From: Sphingomonas sp. BK235
GTDB lineage: Bacteria; Pseudomonadota; Alphaproteobacteria; Sphingomonadales; Sphingomonadaceae
Direction of reading: 5' to 3'
Assembly (NCBI RefSeq): GCF_004345855.1
Contig: NZ_SLXN01000003.1
Coordinates: 62,001 to 126,000 of the forward strand
DNA length: 64,000 bases
The number at the start of each line of letters is the position of its first letter. Position 1 is the stretch's first letter. Positions 1 to 8,396 of this stretch are shown in pieces. The notes under the pieces were generated by a model. That model was not told the origin of the DNA, ran no database searches, and worked only from the letters and a program-made list of their open reading frames with translations. Made by a program: the position numbers and the translations under genes.

Positions 1-20
1 CGGGGCAGGGCACGGGTCAT
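1..20 (-). CDS. Possible 5' end of a divergent gene (partial)
   Basis: A minus-strand ATG lies at 18-20 and reads MTRALP before the window ends. A purine-rich GGAG about seven bases upstream of the ATG would serve as a ribosome binding site. If real, this gene diverges from the TonB-dependent receptor and shares its upstream region, including the TGAATACGTATG motif at 132-143. Six codons are far too few to assign a family. The start is inferred only from the site and spacing. Confidence 0.3.
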
Positions 21-131
21 GACAATCTCCGTCGGCTGAAGCGCGCCAACGTCGCGCCGGCCGCCCTCGTTCCCTCGTGCACGCCGCCAGACCCGCTGTG
101 TCCGACGCGCCACAGCCCGCCCCGAGGCGGC

Positions 132-143
132 TGAATACGTATG
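132..143. promoter_or_regulatory. Candidate LacI-family operator upstream of the TonB receptor
   Basis: The sequence TGAATACGTATG has a palindromic core, ATACGTAT, at 135-142. The identical 12-mer occurs once more, at 6127-6138, just upstream of the LacI-type regulator gene, and I found no third copy. LacI-family proteins bind short palindromes with a central CG, so this is a plausible operator for the regulator encoded at 5045-6070. It lies about 100 bp before the receptor start. Binding is inferred; the shared motif is seen directly. Confidence 0.5.
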
Positions 144-240
144 TGGCTTTCTTGTGACGCGGTCCGGCGCGGGCCTAATCGGCGGCATCAACCCAGGCAC
201 GGTCGCACCAACGCGGCCGCCGGGACAGGGGAGGATCGTC

Positions 241-3174
241 TTGGACCGCTCGTCATCCGTATCGTCGGCGCGCACGCGCCTCGTCTCGCACGCAAGCGGC
301 GGCGCGCTCGCCGCGGCGCTGCTGCTCGTCGCCACCGCCGCGCAGGCGCAGGAGGCGCCGCCGCAGCCGGCCGCGCCGACCGCCAACCCGACCGCCAAGG
401 CGACGGTCGACCAGCCCGCGCCGCCGGCCGATCCCACGCCCGACGCCAACGCCAACCCCGATCCCACCGCGACCGAGGCGGGCGCGGACGAGATCGTCGT
501 CACCGGCATCCGCGCCAGCCTCGCCAAGTCGGCCGAGATCAAGCGCAACTCGACGATCATCGTCGACTCGGTCTCGGCCGAGGACATCGGCAAGCTGCCC
601 GACGTGTCGGTCGCCGACTCGCTCGCGCGCCTGCCCGGCGTCACCGCGCAGCGCGTCGAGGGCCGCGACCAGAGCCTGTCGATCCGCGGCCTCGGCCCCG
701 ATTTCTCGACCACCCTGCTCAACGGCCGCGAGCAGGTCACCACGGGCGACAACCGCGGCGTCGAGTTCGACCAATATCCGTCGGAGTTCTTCAGCAACGT
801 CAACGTCTACAAGTCGGCCGACGCGTCGCTGATCGCGGCCGGCGTGTCGGGCACGGTCGACCTGCGCATGCTGCGCCCGCTCGACCAGAAGGAGCGGCTG
901 TTCGTCGTCTCGGCGCGCGGCCAGATGAACGGCATCGGCAAGCGCAACCCCGACGGGCAGCGCTACGGCTATCGCGCCACCGCCACCTTCGTCGACAAGT
1001 TCGCGGGTGACACGCTCGGCATCTCGATCGGCCTCGCCGCGCAGGAATCGCCCACCAACTACGACAAGTACGAGGCCTGGGGCTATCCGGGGCTCAACGA
1101 CCGCAACGCCAATTGCGACGCGGCAGGCGGCAACCCGTGCCTGCTCGGCGGCGCCAAGCCCTATGTGCAGTCAAACCTGCTCAAGCGCTACGGCGGAGTC
1201 GGCACGATCGAGTGGCAGCCGAGCGACTCGTTCCACTCGACCTTCGACGCGCTGTACACGCATTTCGAGGAGACGCAGCACCTGCGCGGGATCGAGTTCC
1301 CGCTGGGCTATAACGTCGCGCCCAACCCCGGCTCGGTGACGGTGCAGGACGGCTACGTCCAGACCGCGACCTTCTCGCCGCAGTATACCGTGCAGCGCAA
1401 CGACCTCAACGAGCGCCGCGCCGACATGTATTCGTTCGGCTGGAACAACGATCTCAAGCTGTCCGAGTCGATCCACCTCAACGTCGACGCGAGCTGGTCG
1501 CACGCCAACCGCCGGGACGAGCTGATCGAGACCTATTCCGGCACCGGCTATGGCGGGACCGGGCAGCGCGACACGATCACGATCACGCGCCAGAACAGCG
1601 GCATCTACTCGATCGTGCCGACGCTCGACTATAGCAACACCGACGTGATCCGCATCACCGACCCGGGCGGCTGGGGCTATAACGGCACCAACGCGGTGGT
1701 GCAGGCGGGCTTCCAGAACCGGCCCAAGTTCAGCGACGACCTCAAGTCGCTGCGCGCGAGCCTGGCCGGCGACTTCGCCGACCTGGGCGTGATCCGCGGC
1801 TGGGAGGCCGGCGCCAATTACTCGCAGCGCGAGAAGAAGGCGCGATACACCTCCTATTTCTACTGCCCGTCGGGCATGGGCACGGGCTGCACCGTCGCCA
1901 GCGGGACCACCACCTCGATCGCGGTGCCGAGCGACGTGGTGCTCGATCCGGTCTCGCTCGGCTTCATCGGCGTGCCCAACATCCTCGCGCTCGACTCGCG
2001 CGGCGTGCTCGACCTGCTCACCCCGGTGTTCGACAACCGCCCGGAGAGCCTCGCCAAGGTGTGGGGCGTGAAGGAGAAGGTCGCGACCGGCTACGCCAAA
2101 TTGGTGTTCGACGGCACCGCCGGCGGCAAGGCGATGAAGGGCTCGCTCGGCGTCCAGGTGGTGCACACCGACCAGAGCTCGACCGGCCGCATCGCTGGCC
2201 TCAACGCCGGCACGGTGACCTTGTCCGAGGTGGCGGGCGGCGTGAAATACACCAACGTGCTGCCCAGCGCGACGCTGTCGGTCGAGCTGATCCCGAGCGG
2301 CTTCGTCAAGATGGGCGCGTCGCAGACGATGGTGCGCCCGCGGCTCGACCAGGAGCGGATCTCGCAGAACGTCGCGATCACGCCGGGCAACGTCGGGCGT
2401 GGGTCAGACCCGCTCAACAGCCCCTTCTCGTCGGACGGCGGCAACTTCCAGCTGCGCCCGTACAAGTCGACCAACATCGACATGTCGTTCGAGAAATACT
2501 TCCCCGGCGGCGGCTATGTCGCGCTGACCGGCTATTACAAGCGGCTGACCGATTACGTCGATCCGAACAACAACGTGCTGTATGACTTCTCGCCGCTGCT
2601 CAGCTCGCTGACGCCCGAGCAGCAGGCCATCGTGCGCGCGCAGAACGCGCAGAACGGCCTGTTCAAGCTGCCCGCCAACTCGGGCCGCGGCGAGATCCTC
2701 GGTGCCGAGGCGACCTTGTCGCTGCCGCTGCGCATGCTGACGCGCTCGCTCGACGGCTTCGGCCTGTTCGGCAGCGGCAGCTACACCAGCTCGGCGGTAC
2801 GCTACGACAGCGCGCCGGCGGACACGCAGACGGTGCCGGGCCTGTCGAAGTGGGTGCTCAACGGCACCGCCTATTTCGAGAAATGGGGCTTCCAGGCGCG
2901 CACGACCTACCGCTACCGCTCCGAGTTCCTCGCCGAGGTGCGCGGCCTGTCCGCCACGCCGGAGCTGAACACCGCCAAGGCGGAGGGAATCCTCGACGCG
3001 CAGATCGGCTATGAATTCCAGAGCGGTCCGCTCCAGGGGCTGGCCATCCTGGCGCAGGCGAAGAACCTGACCGATCAGGCCTTCTACCAGTACACCAACG
3101 GCGACCCGCGCCAGGTGCGGCGCTATCAGCGCTACGGCACCGATTATTATGTCGGGCTGACCTACCGGTTCTGA
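241..3174 (+). CDS. TonB-dependent outer-membrane receptor, maltodextrin-type locus
   Basis: This is an outer-membrane active transporter powered by TonB-ExbBD. The predicted protein has 977 residues. A signal peptide ends at an Ala-rich AQAQ site near residue 38. It is followed by a Pro/Ala linker, a TonB-box-like stretch DEIVVTGIRAS and a plug domain with LPDVSVADSLARLPGV and a downstream SIRGLGP motif. The remainder is a long beta-barrel ending in the aromatic TYRF typical of outer-membrane proteins. I chose the TTG at 241 because GGGGAGG lies just upstream and the signal peptide then starts correctly; an upstream GTG at 154 would add 29 residues before the signal peptide. The neighbouring GH13 enzymes and sugar transporter suggest maltooligosaccharides as substrate, comparable to Caulobacter MalA. 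The substrate is inferred from context only. Confidence 0.92.
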   Translation: MDRSSSVSSARTRLVSHASGGALAAALLLVATAAQAQEAPPQPAAPTANPTAKATVDQPAPPADPTPDANANPDPTATEAGADEIVVTGIRASLAKSAEIKRNSTIIVDSVSAEDIGKLPDVSVADSLARLPGVTAQRVEGRDQSLSIRGLGPDFSTTLLNGREQVTTGDNRGVEFDQYPSEFFSNVNVYKSADASLIAAGVSGTVDLRMLRPLDQKERLFVVSARGQMNGIGKRNPDGQRYGYRATATFVDKFAGDTLGISIGLAAQESPTNYDKYEAWGYPGLNDRNANCDAAGGNPCLLGGAKPYVQSNLLKRYGGVGTIEWQPSDSFHSTFDALYTHFEETQHLRGIEFPLGYNVAPNPGSVTVQDGYVQTATFSPQYTVQRNDLNERRADMYSFGWNNDLKLSESIHLNVDASWSHANRRDELIETYSGTGYGGTGQRDTITITRQNSGIYSIVPTLDYSNTDVIRITDPGGWGYNGTNAVVQAGFQNRPKFSDDLKSLRASLAGDFADLGVIRGWEAGANYSQREKKARYTSYFYCPSGMGTGCTVASGTTTSIAVPSDVVLDPVSLGFIGVPNILALDSRGVLDLLTPVFDNRPESLAKVWGVKEKVATGYAKLVFDGTAGGKAMKGSLGVQVVHTDQSSTGRIAGLNAGTVTLSEVAGGVKYTNVLPSATLSVELIPSGFVKMGASQTMVRPRLDQERISQNVAITPGNVGRGSDPLNSPFSSDGGNFQLRPYKSTNIDMSFEKYFPGGGYVALTGYYKRLTDYVDPNNNVLYDFSPLLSSLTPEQQAIVRAQNAQNGLFKLPANSGRGEILGAEATLSLPLRMLTRSLDGFGLFGSGSYTSSAVRYDSAPADTQTVPGLSKWVLNGTAYFEKWGFQARTTYRYRSEFLAEVRGLSATPELNTAKAEGILDAQIGYEFQSGPLQGLAILAQAKNLTDQAFYQYTNGDPRQVRRYQRYGTDYYVGLTYRF

Positions 3175-3183
3175 CCGGGTTCC

Positions 3184-3214
3184 CGCCCTCCCTTCCGCCG
3201 CGGGGGGGAGGGCG
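3184..3214 (+). terminator. GC-rich hairpin after the TonB receptor gene
   Basis: CGCCCTCCC at 3184-3192 pairs with GGGAGGGCG at 3206-3214, ten bases after the receptor stop codon. There is no clear T-tract, so it may attenuate rather than end transcription into the halogenase-like gene. Confidence 0.4.
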
Positions 3215-3287
3215 GAGCCGCGCTCGCTTGCCTCGAAGCGCGCGACCTCTCACGATCCACGCCCCGATCCGCCGCGGAGAGCCACGC

Positions 3288-4751
3288 ATGCGCACCATCG
3301 TCATCGCCGGCGGCGGCAGCGCGGGGTGGATGTGCGCCGCGGCCTTCTCGCACCTGCTCGGCCCCGGCTGGCGCGTGCGGCTGGTCGAATCGGAGGCGAT
3401 CGGCACCGTCGGTGTCGGCGAGGCGACGATCCCGCAGATCCGCACCTTCAACCAGGCGCTAGGCCTCGACGAGCGCGCCTTCCTCGACGCCACCCAGGGC
3501 ACGTACAAGCTCGGCATCGAGTTCGTCGGCTGGGGCGCGCCGGGCGAGCGCTACCTCCACGCCTTCGGCGACGTCGGGCGCGATTCGGGTCTGGTGCCGT
3601 TCCACCAGCGCTGGCTGCGCGCGCGGGCGGCGGGGGTGGTGGCGCCGCTGGGCGACCATTCACTCAACGACCTCGCCGCGCGCGAGGGGCGGATGCAGCT
3701 CGGCCGCGCGCGCACCGCCGCGCTGCTGCCCGAGATGCCCTACGCCTTCCACTTCGACGCCGCGCTCTACGCCGCGCTGCTGCGCCGCTTCGCCGAGGCG
3801 CGCGGGGTGGAGCGGATCGAGGGGCGCATCCTCGGTGTCGAGCGCGCGGGTGAGGCGCTCACGGCATTGCGGCTCGACGGCGACCGGCGCGTCGACGGCG
3901 AGCTGTTCGTCGACTGCACCGGCTTCGCCGCGCTGCTGATCGGCGAGGCGATGGCGGTGCCGTACGAGGACTGGACCCGCTACCTGCCGTGCGACCGCGC
4001 GCTCGCGCTGCCCTGCGCACGCGTCGCGCCGCCGATCCCCTACACGCGCGCCACCGCGCACGACGCTGGCTGGCAGTGGCGCATCCCGCTGCGTCACCGC
4101 ACCGGCAACGGCATCGTCTACAGCAGCGCGCACCTCGACGACGCCGCGGCCGAGCAGGTGCTGCGCGCCGGGCTGGACGGCAGCACCGAGGCGGCGCCGC
4201 GCGCGATCCGCTTCACCACCGGGCGGCGGCGCGAGCCGTGGTGCGGCAACGTCGTCGCGATCGGGCTGGCGGCGGGGTTCATGGAGCCGCTCGAATCGAC
4301 CAGCCTCCACCTCGTCCAGTCCGCGATCGCGCGGCTGATCGCGCTGCTGCCCGGTGCGGCAGCGGGACCGGCGACGCGCGACGCGTTCAACCGCCAGAGC
4401 GCGACCGAGTGGGAGCGGATCCGCGACTTCCTCGTGCTCCACTATCATGCCAACCGGCGCGACGGCGGGTTCTGGCGCGACTGCCGCGAACTGCCGCTGC
4501 CCGAGGCGCTCGCGGCCAAGCTGGCGCTGTGGCGCGAGCAGGGCGTGGTGCTGCGCGAGCAGGACGAATTGTTCACCGAGGTGGCGTGGGTGCAGGTGCT
4601 GATCGGGCAGGGGGTGCTGCCGGACGGCCACCACCCGCTCGCCGACGCCGAGCCGCTGGAGGAGGCGCGCGAGTTTCTCTCTTTATGGGCGCAGCTGGTG
4701 CGGCGCGAGGTGGCGCAGATGCCGGCTCATGCGACGCTGGTGGGGGGCTGA
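3288..4751 (+). CDS. Flavin-dependent tryptophan-halogenase family protein
   Basis: The protein has 487 residues of the PrnA/RebH-type family (PF04820). It shows an N-terminal FAD-binding GGGSAGW at residues 8-14, the family lysine in GTYKLGIEF (Lys74), and the family signature WQWRIP at 262-267. Near the C-terminal third is AAGFMEPLEST, which carries the conserved glutamate. These are the residues expected in an active halogenase using reduced FAD, chloride or bromide and oxygen. The ATG at 3288 is preceded by GGAGA. It follows the TonB receptor by about 110 bp and may share its transcript. Such genes often sit beside TonB receptors in Caulobacterales and Sphingomonadales, with unknown substrates. 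No peptide synthetase, polyketide synthase or flavin reductase gene is adjacent, so free tryptophan is not an obvious substrate. Confidence 0.88.
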   Translation: MRTIVIAGGGSAGWMCAAAFSHLLGPGWRVRLVESEAIGTVGVGEATIPQIRTFNQALGLDERAFLDATQGTYKLGIEFVGWGAPGERYLHAFGDVGRDSGLVPFHQRWLRARAAGVVAPLGDHSLNDLAAREGRMQLGRARTAALLPEMPYAFHFDAALYAALLRRFAEARGVERIEGRILGVERAGEALTALRLDGDRRVDGELFVDCTGFAALLIGEAMAVPYEDWTRYLPCDRALALPCARVAPPIPYTRATAHDAGWQWRIPLRHRTGNGIVYSSAHLDDAAAEQVLRAGLDGSTEAAPRAIRFTTGRRREPWCGNVVAIGLAAGFMEPLESTSLHLVQSAIARLIALLPGAAAGPATRDAFNRQSATEWERIRDFLVLHYHANRRDGGFWRDCRELPLPEALAAKLALWREQGVVLREQDELFTEVAWVQVLIGQGVLPDGHHPLADAEPLEEAREFLSLWAQLVRREVAQMPAHATLVGG

Positions 4752-4761
4752 CGCCGTCATG

Positions 4762-5027
4762 ATCACGCGAAGACGCGGAGACGCGAAGAGGGTGTTGCCG
4801 CGGCAGCGGCTCTCCTTCCTTCTCCGCAGCTCGTGGGACGGACGCGGAAGCAAGATGGAGTGTTCACGCGGAGGCGCGGAGACGCGGAGGAAGAAGCGCC
4901 TGTGGCGGCGTGGCGGCCTTTGCTACGGCTGATGCGGAGAGAGCCGCTGCGCGGCATCGGCCGCCTCTCTGCGCCTCCGCGCCTCCGCGTGAACATTCTT
5001 CTTCGCGTCCTCGCGTCTTCGCGTGAA
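4762..5027. repeat. Nested inverted-repeat element, copy 1
   Basis: The gap between the halogenase-like gene and the regulator is filled by a nested palindrome. The outer arms are built of CACGCGAAGACGCG-type units, left near 4762-4790 and right near 5001-5027. The inner arms are built of TTCACGCGGAGGCGCGGAG-type units, left 4863-4890 and right 4965-4993. Each arm is itself a run of GCGGAG/GCGAAG hexamer-like units. A second copy lies at 12036-12290, so the pair brackets the lacI-amylase-glucosidase-transporter block. No open reading frame of any quality is present. Confidence 0.7.
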
Positions 5028-5044
5028 CCTGAACTCGGGCAACC

Positions 5045-6070
5045 TCACGTCGACGCGCGCACCACCAAGGTCGCGGGCAAAGTGAGGTGATCGGTCGGCT
5101 CGCCCGCGATCTGGCGCACCAGCGTGTCGACCAGCACCGCGCCGGCGCGCGCGTAATCCTGCGCCACGGTGGTGAGCGGGGGCCGTGTCAGGCTCGCCGC
5201 GGGAATGTCGTCGAAGCCGACCACCGACACCGCGCGCGGCACCACCAGCCCGGCCTCGTCGAGCGCGCGCAATGCGCCCAGTGCGATCAGGTCGGAGGCG
5301 GCGAACAAAGAGTCGAAGCCGATGCCGCGCGCGATCAGCCGCTGCGTCGCCTCATAGCCGGCCTGCTCCGACGACAGCGCGTCGACGTGCAGCCCCGGGT
5401 CCGCCGCCAGCCCGGCCTCGCGCAGCGCGTCGCCGAGGCCGCGGTAGCGGTCGCGGAACTCGGGGTAATGGTCGCTCGCCTCGCCGATGAAGGCGACGCG
5501 GCGGCGCCCGCGCTCGATCAGGTGGCGGCCGACCGCACCGCCGCCGGCGCGATTGTCGCAGCCGATCACCGTGCCCAGACCGCCGCTCGCCGCGACCGAA
5601 CCGTAGCGCACGAACCGCGTCTTCTGCCCGACCAGCTGCTCGACCCGCGCCCGGTACAGCTGCCAGTCGCCGTAACCGAGCAGGATCAGCCCGTCGGCCT
5701 TGCGCGAATCGGCATAGTCGACGTGCCAGTCGGCGGAGAGCTGCTGGAACGAGGTGAGCAGGTCGTAGCCGCGCAGCGCGCAGGTCTTCAGGATCGATCC
5801 CAGCATCGACAGGAAGAAGGGGTTGATGTGCGAATCGTCGGGCAGCGGGTCCTCGAAGAACAGCAGCGCCAGCGTGCGCGCCTCGCCCTTGCGCAGCGAC
5901 GAGGCGGCGCGGTCGACCTTGTAGTTGAGCTGGCGCGCGATCGCCTCGATGCGCAGCCGCGTCGCCGCGCTCACCGTCTTGTCGCCGCGCAGCGCGCGCG
6001 ACACGGTGGGCTGCGAGACGCCGGCCAGCGCCGCGATGTCGAACGAGGTGACTTTGTCGGACAGCGCCAT
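5045..6070 (-). CDS. LacI-family transcriptional regulator of the maltodextrin locus
   Basis: The protein has 341 residues. An N-terminal helix-turn-helix, FDIAALAGVSQPTVSRALRG, is followed by the hinge helix (AASSLRKG) and a periplasmic-binding-protein-like sensor domain. The sensor contains the usual effector-domain signatures GFDDIPAASLTRPPLTTV and FAASDLIALGALRALDEAG. I chose the ATG at 6070 because residue 1 then lies a few residues before the DNA-binding domain, as in LacI homologues; a longer frame would add 87 low-quality residues. The gene is divergent from the amylase gene. A TGAATACGTATG palindrome lies 57 bp upstream of the start, suggesting autoregulation. The same motif lies before the TonB receptor, so this protein probably controls the whole locus in response to a maltose-like sugar (inference). 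Confidence 0.92.
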   Translation of the reverse strand: MALSDKVTSFDIAALAGVSQPTVSRALRGDKTVSAATRLRIEAIARQLNYKVDRAASSLRKGEARTLALLFFEDPLPDDSHINPFFLSMLGSILKTCALRGYDLLTSFQQLSADWHVDYADSRKADGLILLGYGDWQLYRARVEQLVGQKTRFVRYGSVAASGGLGTVIGCDNRAGGGAVGRHLIERGRRRVAFIGEASDHYPEFRDRYRGLGDALREAGLAADPGLHVDALSSEQAGYEATQRLIARGIGFDSLFAASDLIALGALRALDEAGLVVPRAVSVVGFDDIPAASLTRPPLTTVAQDYARAGAVLVDTLVRQIAGEPTDHLTLPATLVVRAST

Positions 6071-6126
6071 GGCGGCGGATCGGTCTCTCCAGCGGGAGCA
6101 TCTTCTACCGCGCGGGCGGCGCGCTG

Positions 6127-6138
6127 TGAATACGTATG
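6127..6138. promoter_or_regulatory. Candidate LacI-family operator upstream of the regulator
   Basis: This is an identical copy of the TGAATACGTATG motif found at 132-143, with core ATACGTAT at 6130-6137. It lies 57 bp upstream of the lacI-type gene and about 440 bp upstream of the amylase start, in the divergent gap. Role inferred from duplication and position. Confidence 0.5.
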
Positions 6139-6440
6139 CCCTGCGCTGGCCAAGCGCGCCCGCGCGCCGCATCAGGCGGCGAAGCGCGCGGCCTGTCCCG
6201 ACGCGGCACGGGGAGGGTGAGCGGATGGCGGTGTCACGGTCTGCGCTGGAGCTGTGCTCGCGCGGAAGCGGGAGTCCAGGGTTGAGGAACGGCGCGTTCG
6301 CGGCTCTGGGTTCCCGCGTGCGCGGGAACACGGGGGAGGGGGGGACTGCTTCTTCCTCACCGTCGCTGCGCCAGACGGACAGCGCCGCTCCCTCCTTCCT
6401 ACCGTCACCAGGGGGGCACGCCGCCGCTCCCTTCTCTTTG

Positions 6441-6538
6441 GCGTCATCCCGAACTTGTTTCGGGATCCACCGTGCCGCGTATTCAGCGGCCGCGGCGCTC
6501 GCGGGACCGTGGATCCTGAAACGAGTTCAGGATGACGC
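6441..6538. repeat. Palindromic intergenic repeat, GCGTCATCC family
   Basis: The left arm starts GCGTCATCC and forms a small hairpin ending in GGGATCCAC. The right arm mirrors it with GTGGATCCTG and ends in GGATGACGC. The 98-bp unit is thus a palindrome of two hairpins joined by a GC-rich spacer. Close relatives occur three times in tandem at 16096-16370. Confidence 0.75.
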
Positions 6539-6575
6539 CAGTGGGAAGGCGCGGCGGCGCGGTAAGGAAGGAAGC

Positions 6576-8396
6576 GTGCGCATCCGCCCCTTCACCCTCG
6601 CGTCCCTCGCCGCGCTGCTCACCACCGCGACCCCGGCGCTCGCCGACCCGCTGGCCGACCTGCGTGCGCGACCGCCGCAGGACGAGGTGATCTATTTCGC
6701 CCTCCCCGACCGCTTCGACAACGCCGATCCGACCAACGACCGCGGCGGGCTGACCGGCGACCGGCTTGTCACCGGCTACGACCCGACCGCCAAGGGCTTC
6801 TATCACGGCGGCGACCTCAAGGGGCTGACGCGACGGCTCGACTATGTCCAGGCGCTCGGCGCGACCGCGATCTGGGTCGGGCCGATCTTCCGCAACAAGC
6901 CGGTGCAAGGCCCCAAGGGGCAGGAGAGTGCTGGCTATCACGGCTATTGGATCACCGACTTCGAGCATGTCGACCCGCATCTCGGCACCGACGCCGACTT
7001 CAAGGCGCTGGTCGATGCCGCACACGCGCGCGGGATCAAGGTCTACATGGACATCATCGTCAACCACACCGCCGACGTGATCCAGTATCGCGAGTGCGGC
7101 GACTGCGCCTATCGCAGCCGCGCCGACTATCCCTATCAGCGCCGCGGCGGCGTCGACGGCGCCGCGATCAACCCCGGCTTTGCCGGCGACCAGGACGGGA
7201 GCGCGGCCAATTTCGCGCGCCTGACCGATCCCCGCTACGCCTACACCCCTTTCGTTCCGAAGCGCGAGGAGAAGGCCAAGTCGCCGGCCTGGCTCAACGA
7301 CATCACGCTCTACCACAATCGCGGCAACACGACCTTCACCGACGAGAGCTCGACCATGGGCGATTTCGTCGGGCTGGACGATCTGATGACCGAGAACCCG
7401 CGCGTCGTCAGCGGTATGATCGACATCTTCGGCGGCTGGATCGACCGTTTCGGCGTGGACGGCTTCCGCATCGACACCGCGCGCCACGTCAACCCCGAGT
7501 TCTGGCAGCAGTTCGTCCCCGCGATCCGGGCGCGGGCCAAGGCGCGCGGCATCCCGAACTTCCACGTCTTCGGCGAGGTGGCGGCCGACCAGCTCGAACC
7601 CGGCCCGCTCGCGGTCCACACGCGCGTCGACGAGCTGCCCGCGGTGCTCGACTTCGCCTTCCGCCGCGCGGTGCTCGACACGGTGGCGGGGAAGCGCGGC
7701 ACCGACGCGTTCGAGACGCTGATCCGCGGCGATGCGCTGTACGAGGGTGGGGAGGCGACCGCGCGCACGCTGCCCACCTTCGTCAGCAACCACGACAACG
7801 GCCGCTTCGCCTTCTACGTGCGGCAGGCGCTGCCGCAGGCCAGCGACGACGAGGTGCTGCGCCGGGTCGAGCTCGCCAACGCGATGCTGCTCACGCTGCG
7901 CGGCGTGCCGACGATCTACTCGGGCGACGAGCAGGGCTTCACCGGCGACGGCAACGACCAGGACGCGCGCGAGGATATGTTCGCCAGCCGCGTCGCCAGC
8001 TACAACGACAATCGCCTGCTCGGCACCACCACGACCACCGCCATCGCCCATTTCGGCCGCGACAACCCGCTGTTCCGCCAGATCGCGACGCTGGCGCACG
8101 TGCGCCGCGCCGAGCCGGCGCTGCGCGAGGGGCGGACGCTGCTGCGCGCGCGCGAGGACAAGCCCGGGCTGCTCGCGGTCTCGCGCGTCGATGCGGCGAG
8201 CGGGCGCGAGATCCTGCTCGCCTTCAACACCTCGACCCGGCCCATCGAGCGGCTGGTCGAGATCGGCGTGCGCGGCGCCACCGCCGCCACGCTCGCGGGC
8301 GAGGGCTGCGCCGCGCGCGCCGCCGCGCCCGGATCGCTGCGTGTGACCTTGCCGCCGCTCGGCTATGCCGTATGCGCTATCGGAGAGACAGAATGA
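6576..8396 (+). CDS. Secreted GH13 alpha-amylase family enzyme
   Basis: The enzyme has 606 residues, with a signal peptide ending near residue 24 (ATPALA). It probably acts in the periplasm on maltodextrins entering through the TonB receptor. All four GH13 signature regions are present: DIIVNHT, GFRIDTARH with the nucleophile Asp300, FGEV with the acid/base Glu334, and FVSNHDN with Asp407. A C-terminal beta-sandwich-like region follows the barrel. I chose the GTG at 6576 because AAGGAAGGA precedes it at good spacing and the signal peptide then starts at residue 1. The stop overlaps the next gene's ATG (ATGA), indicating translational coupling. The exact product, such as glucose, maltose or a cyclodextrin-derived sugar, cannot be read from motifs. 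Confidence 0.9.
   Translation: MRIRPFTLASLAALLTTATPALADPLADLRARPPQDEVIYFALPDRFDNADPTNDRGGLTGDRLVTGYDPTAKGFYHGGDLKGLTRRLDYVQALGATAIWVGPIFRNKPVQGPKGQESAGYHGYWITDFEHVDPHLGTDADFKALVDAAHARGIKVYMDIIVNHTADVIQYRECGDCAYRSRADYPYQRRGGVDGAAINPGFAGDQDGSAANFARLTDPRYAYTPFVPKREEKAKSPAWLNDITLYHNRGNTTFTDESSTMGDFVGLDDLMTENPRVVSGMIDIFGGWIDRFGVDGFRIDTARHVNPEFWQQFVPAIRARAKARGIPNFHVFGEVAADQLEPGPLAVHTRVDELPAVLDFAFRRAVLDTVAGKRGTDAFETLIRGDALYEGGEATARTLPTFVSNHDNGRFAFYVRQALPQASDDEVLRRVELANAMLLTLRGVPTIYSGDEQGFTGDGNDQDAREDMFASRVASYNDNRLLGTTTTTAIAHFGRDNPLFRQIATLAHVRRAEPALREGRTLLRAREDKPGLLAVSRVDAASGREILLAFNTSTRPIERLVEIGVRGATAATLAGEGCAARAAAPGSLRVTLPPLGYAVCAIGETE

Larger units (their letters stand above)
6071..6575. other. 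Divergent intergenic region between regulator and amylase
   Basis: About 500 bp without a credible gene. It holds the candidate operator at 6127-6138, a 98-bp palindromic repeat at 6441-6538, and the amylase ribosome binding site AAGGAAGGA at about 6564-6572. The remaining sequence is GC-rich and shows no feature I can name. Confidence 0.6.

Noticed and set aside
3228..3287. A longer N-terminus for the halogenase-like protein
   Set aside because: It would place 20 residues before the FAD-binding beta strand, and the ATG at 3288 has its own GGAGA site.
3288..4751. Part of a halogenated natural-product gene cluster
   Set aside because: No peptide synthetase, polyketide synthase, flavin reductase or resistance gene is nearby; neighbours are sugar-utilisation genes.
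6483..8099. A 538-codon antisense frame over the amylase gene
   Set aside because: Same high-GC artefact; no motif, no ribosome binding site, and the sense strand has all GH13 regions.
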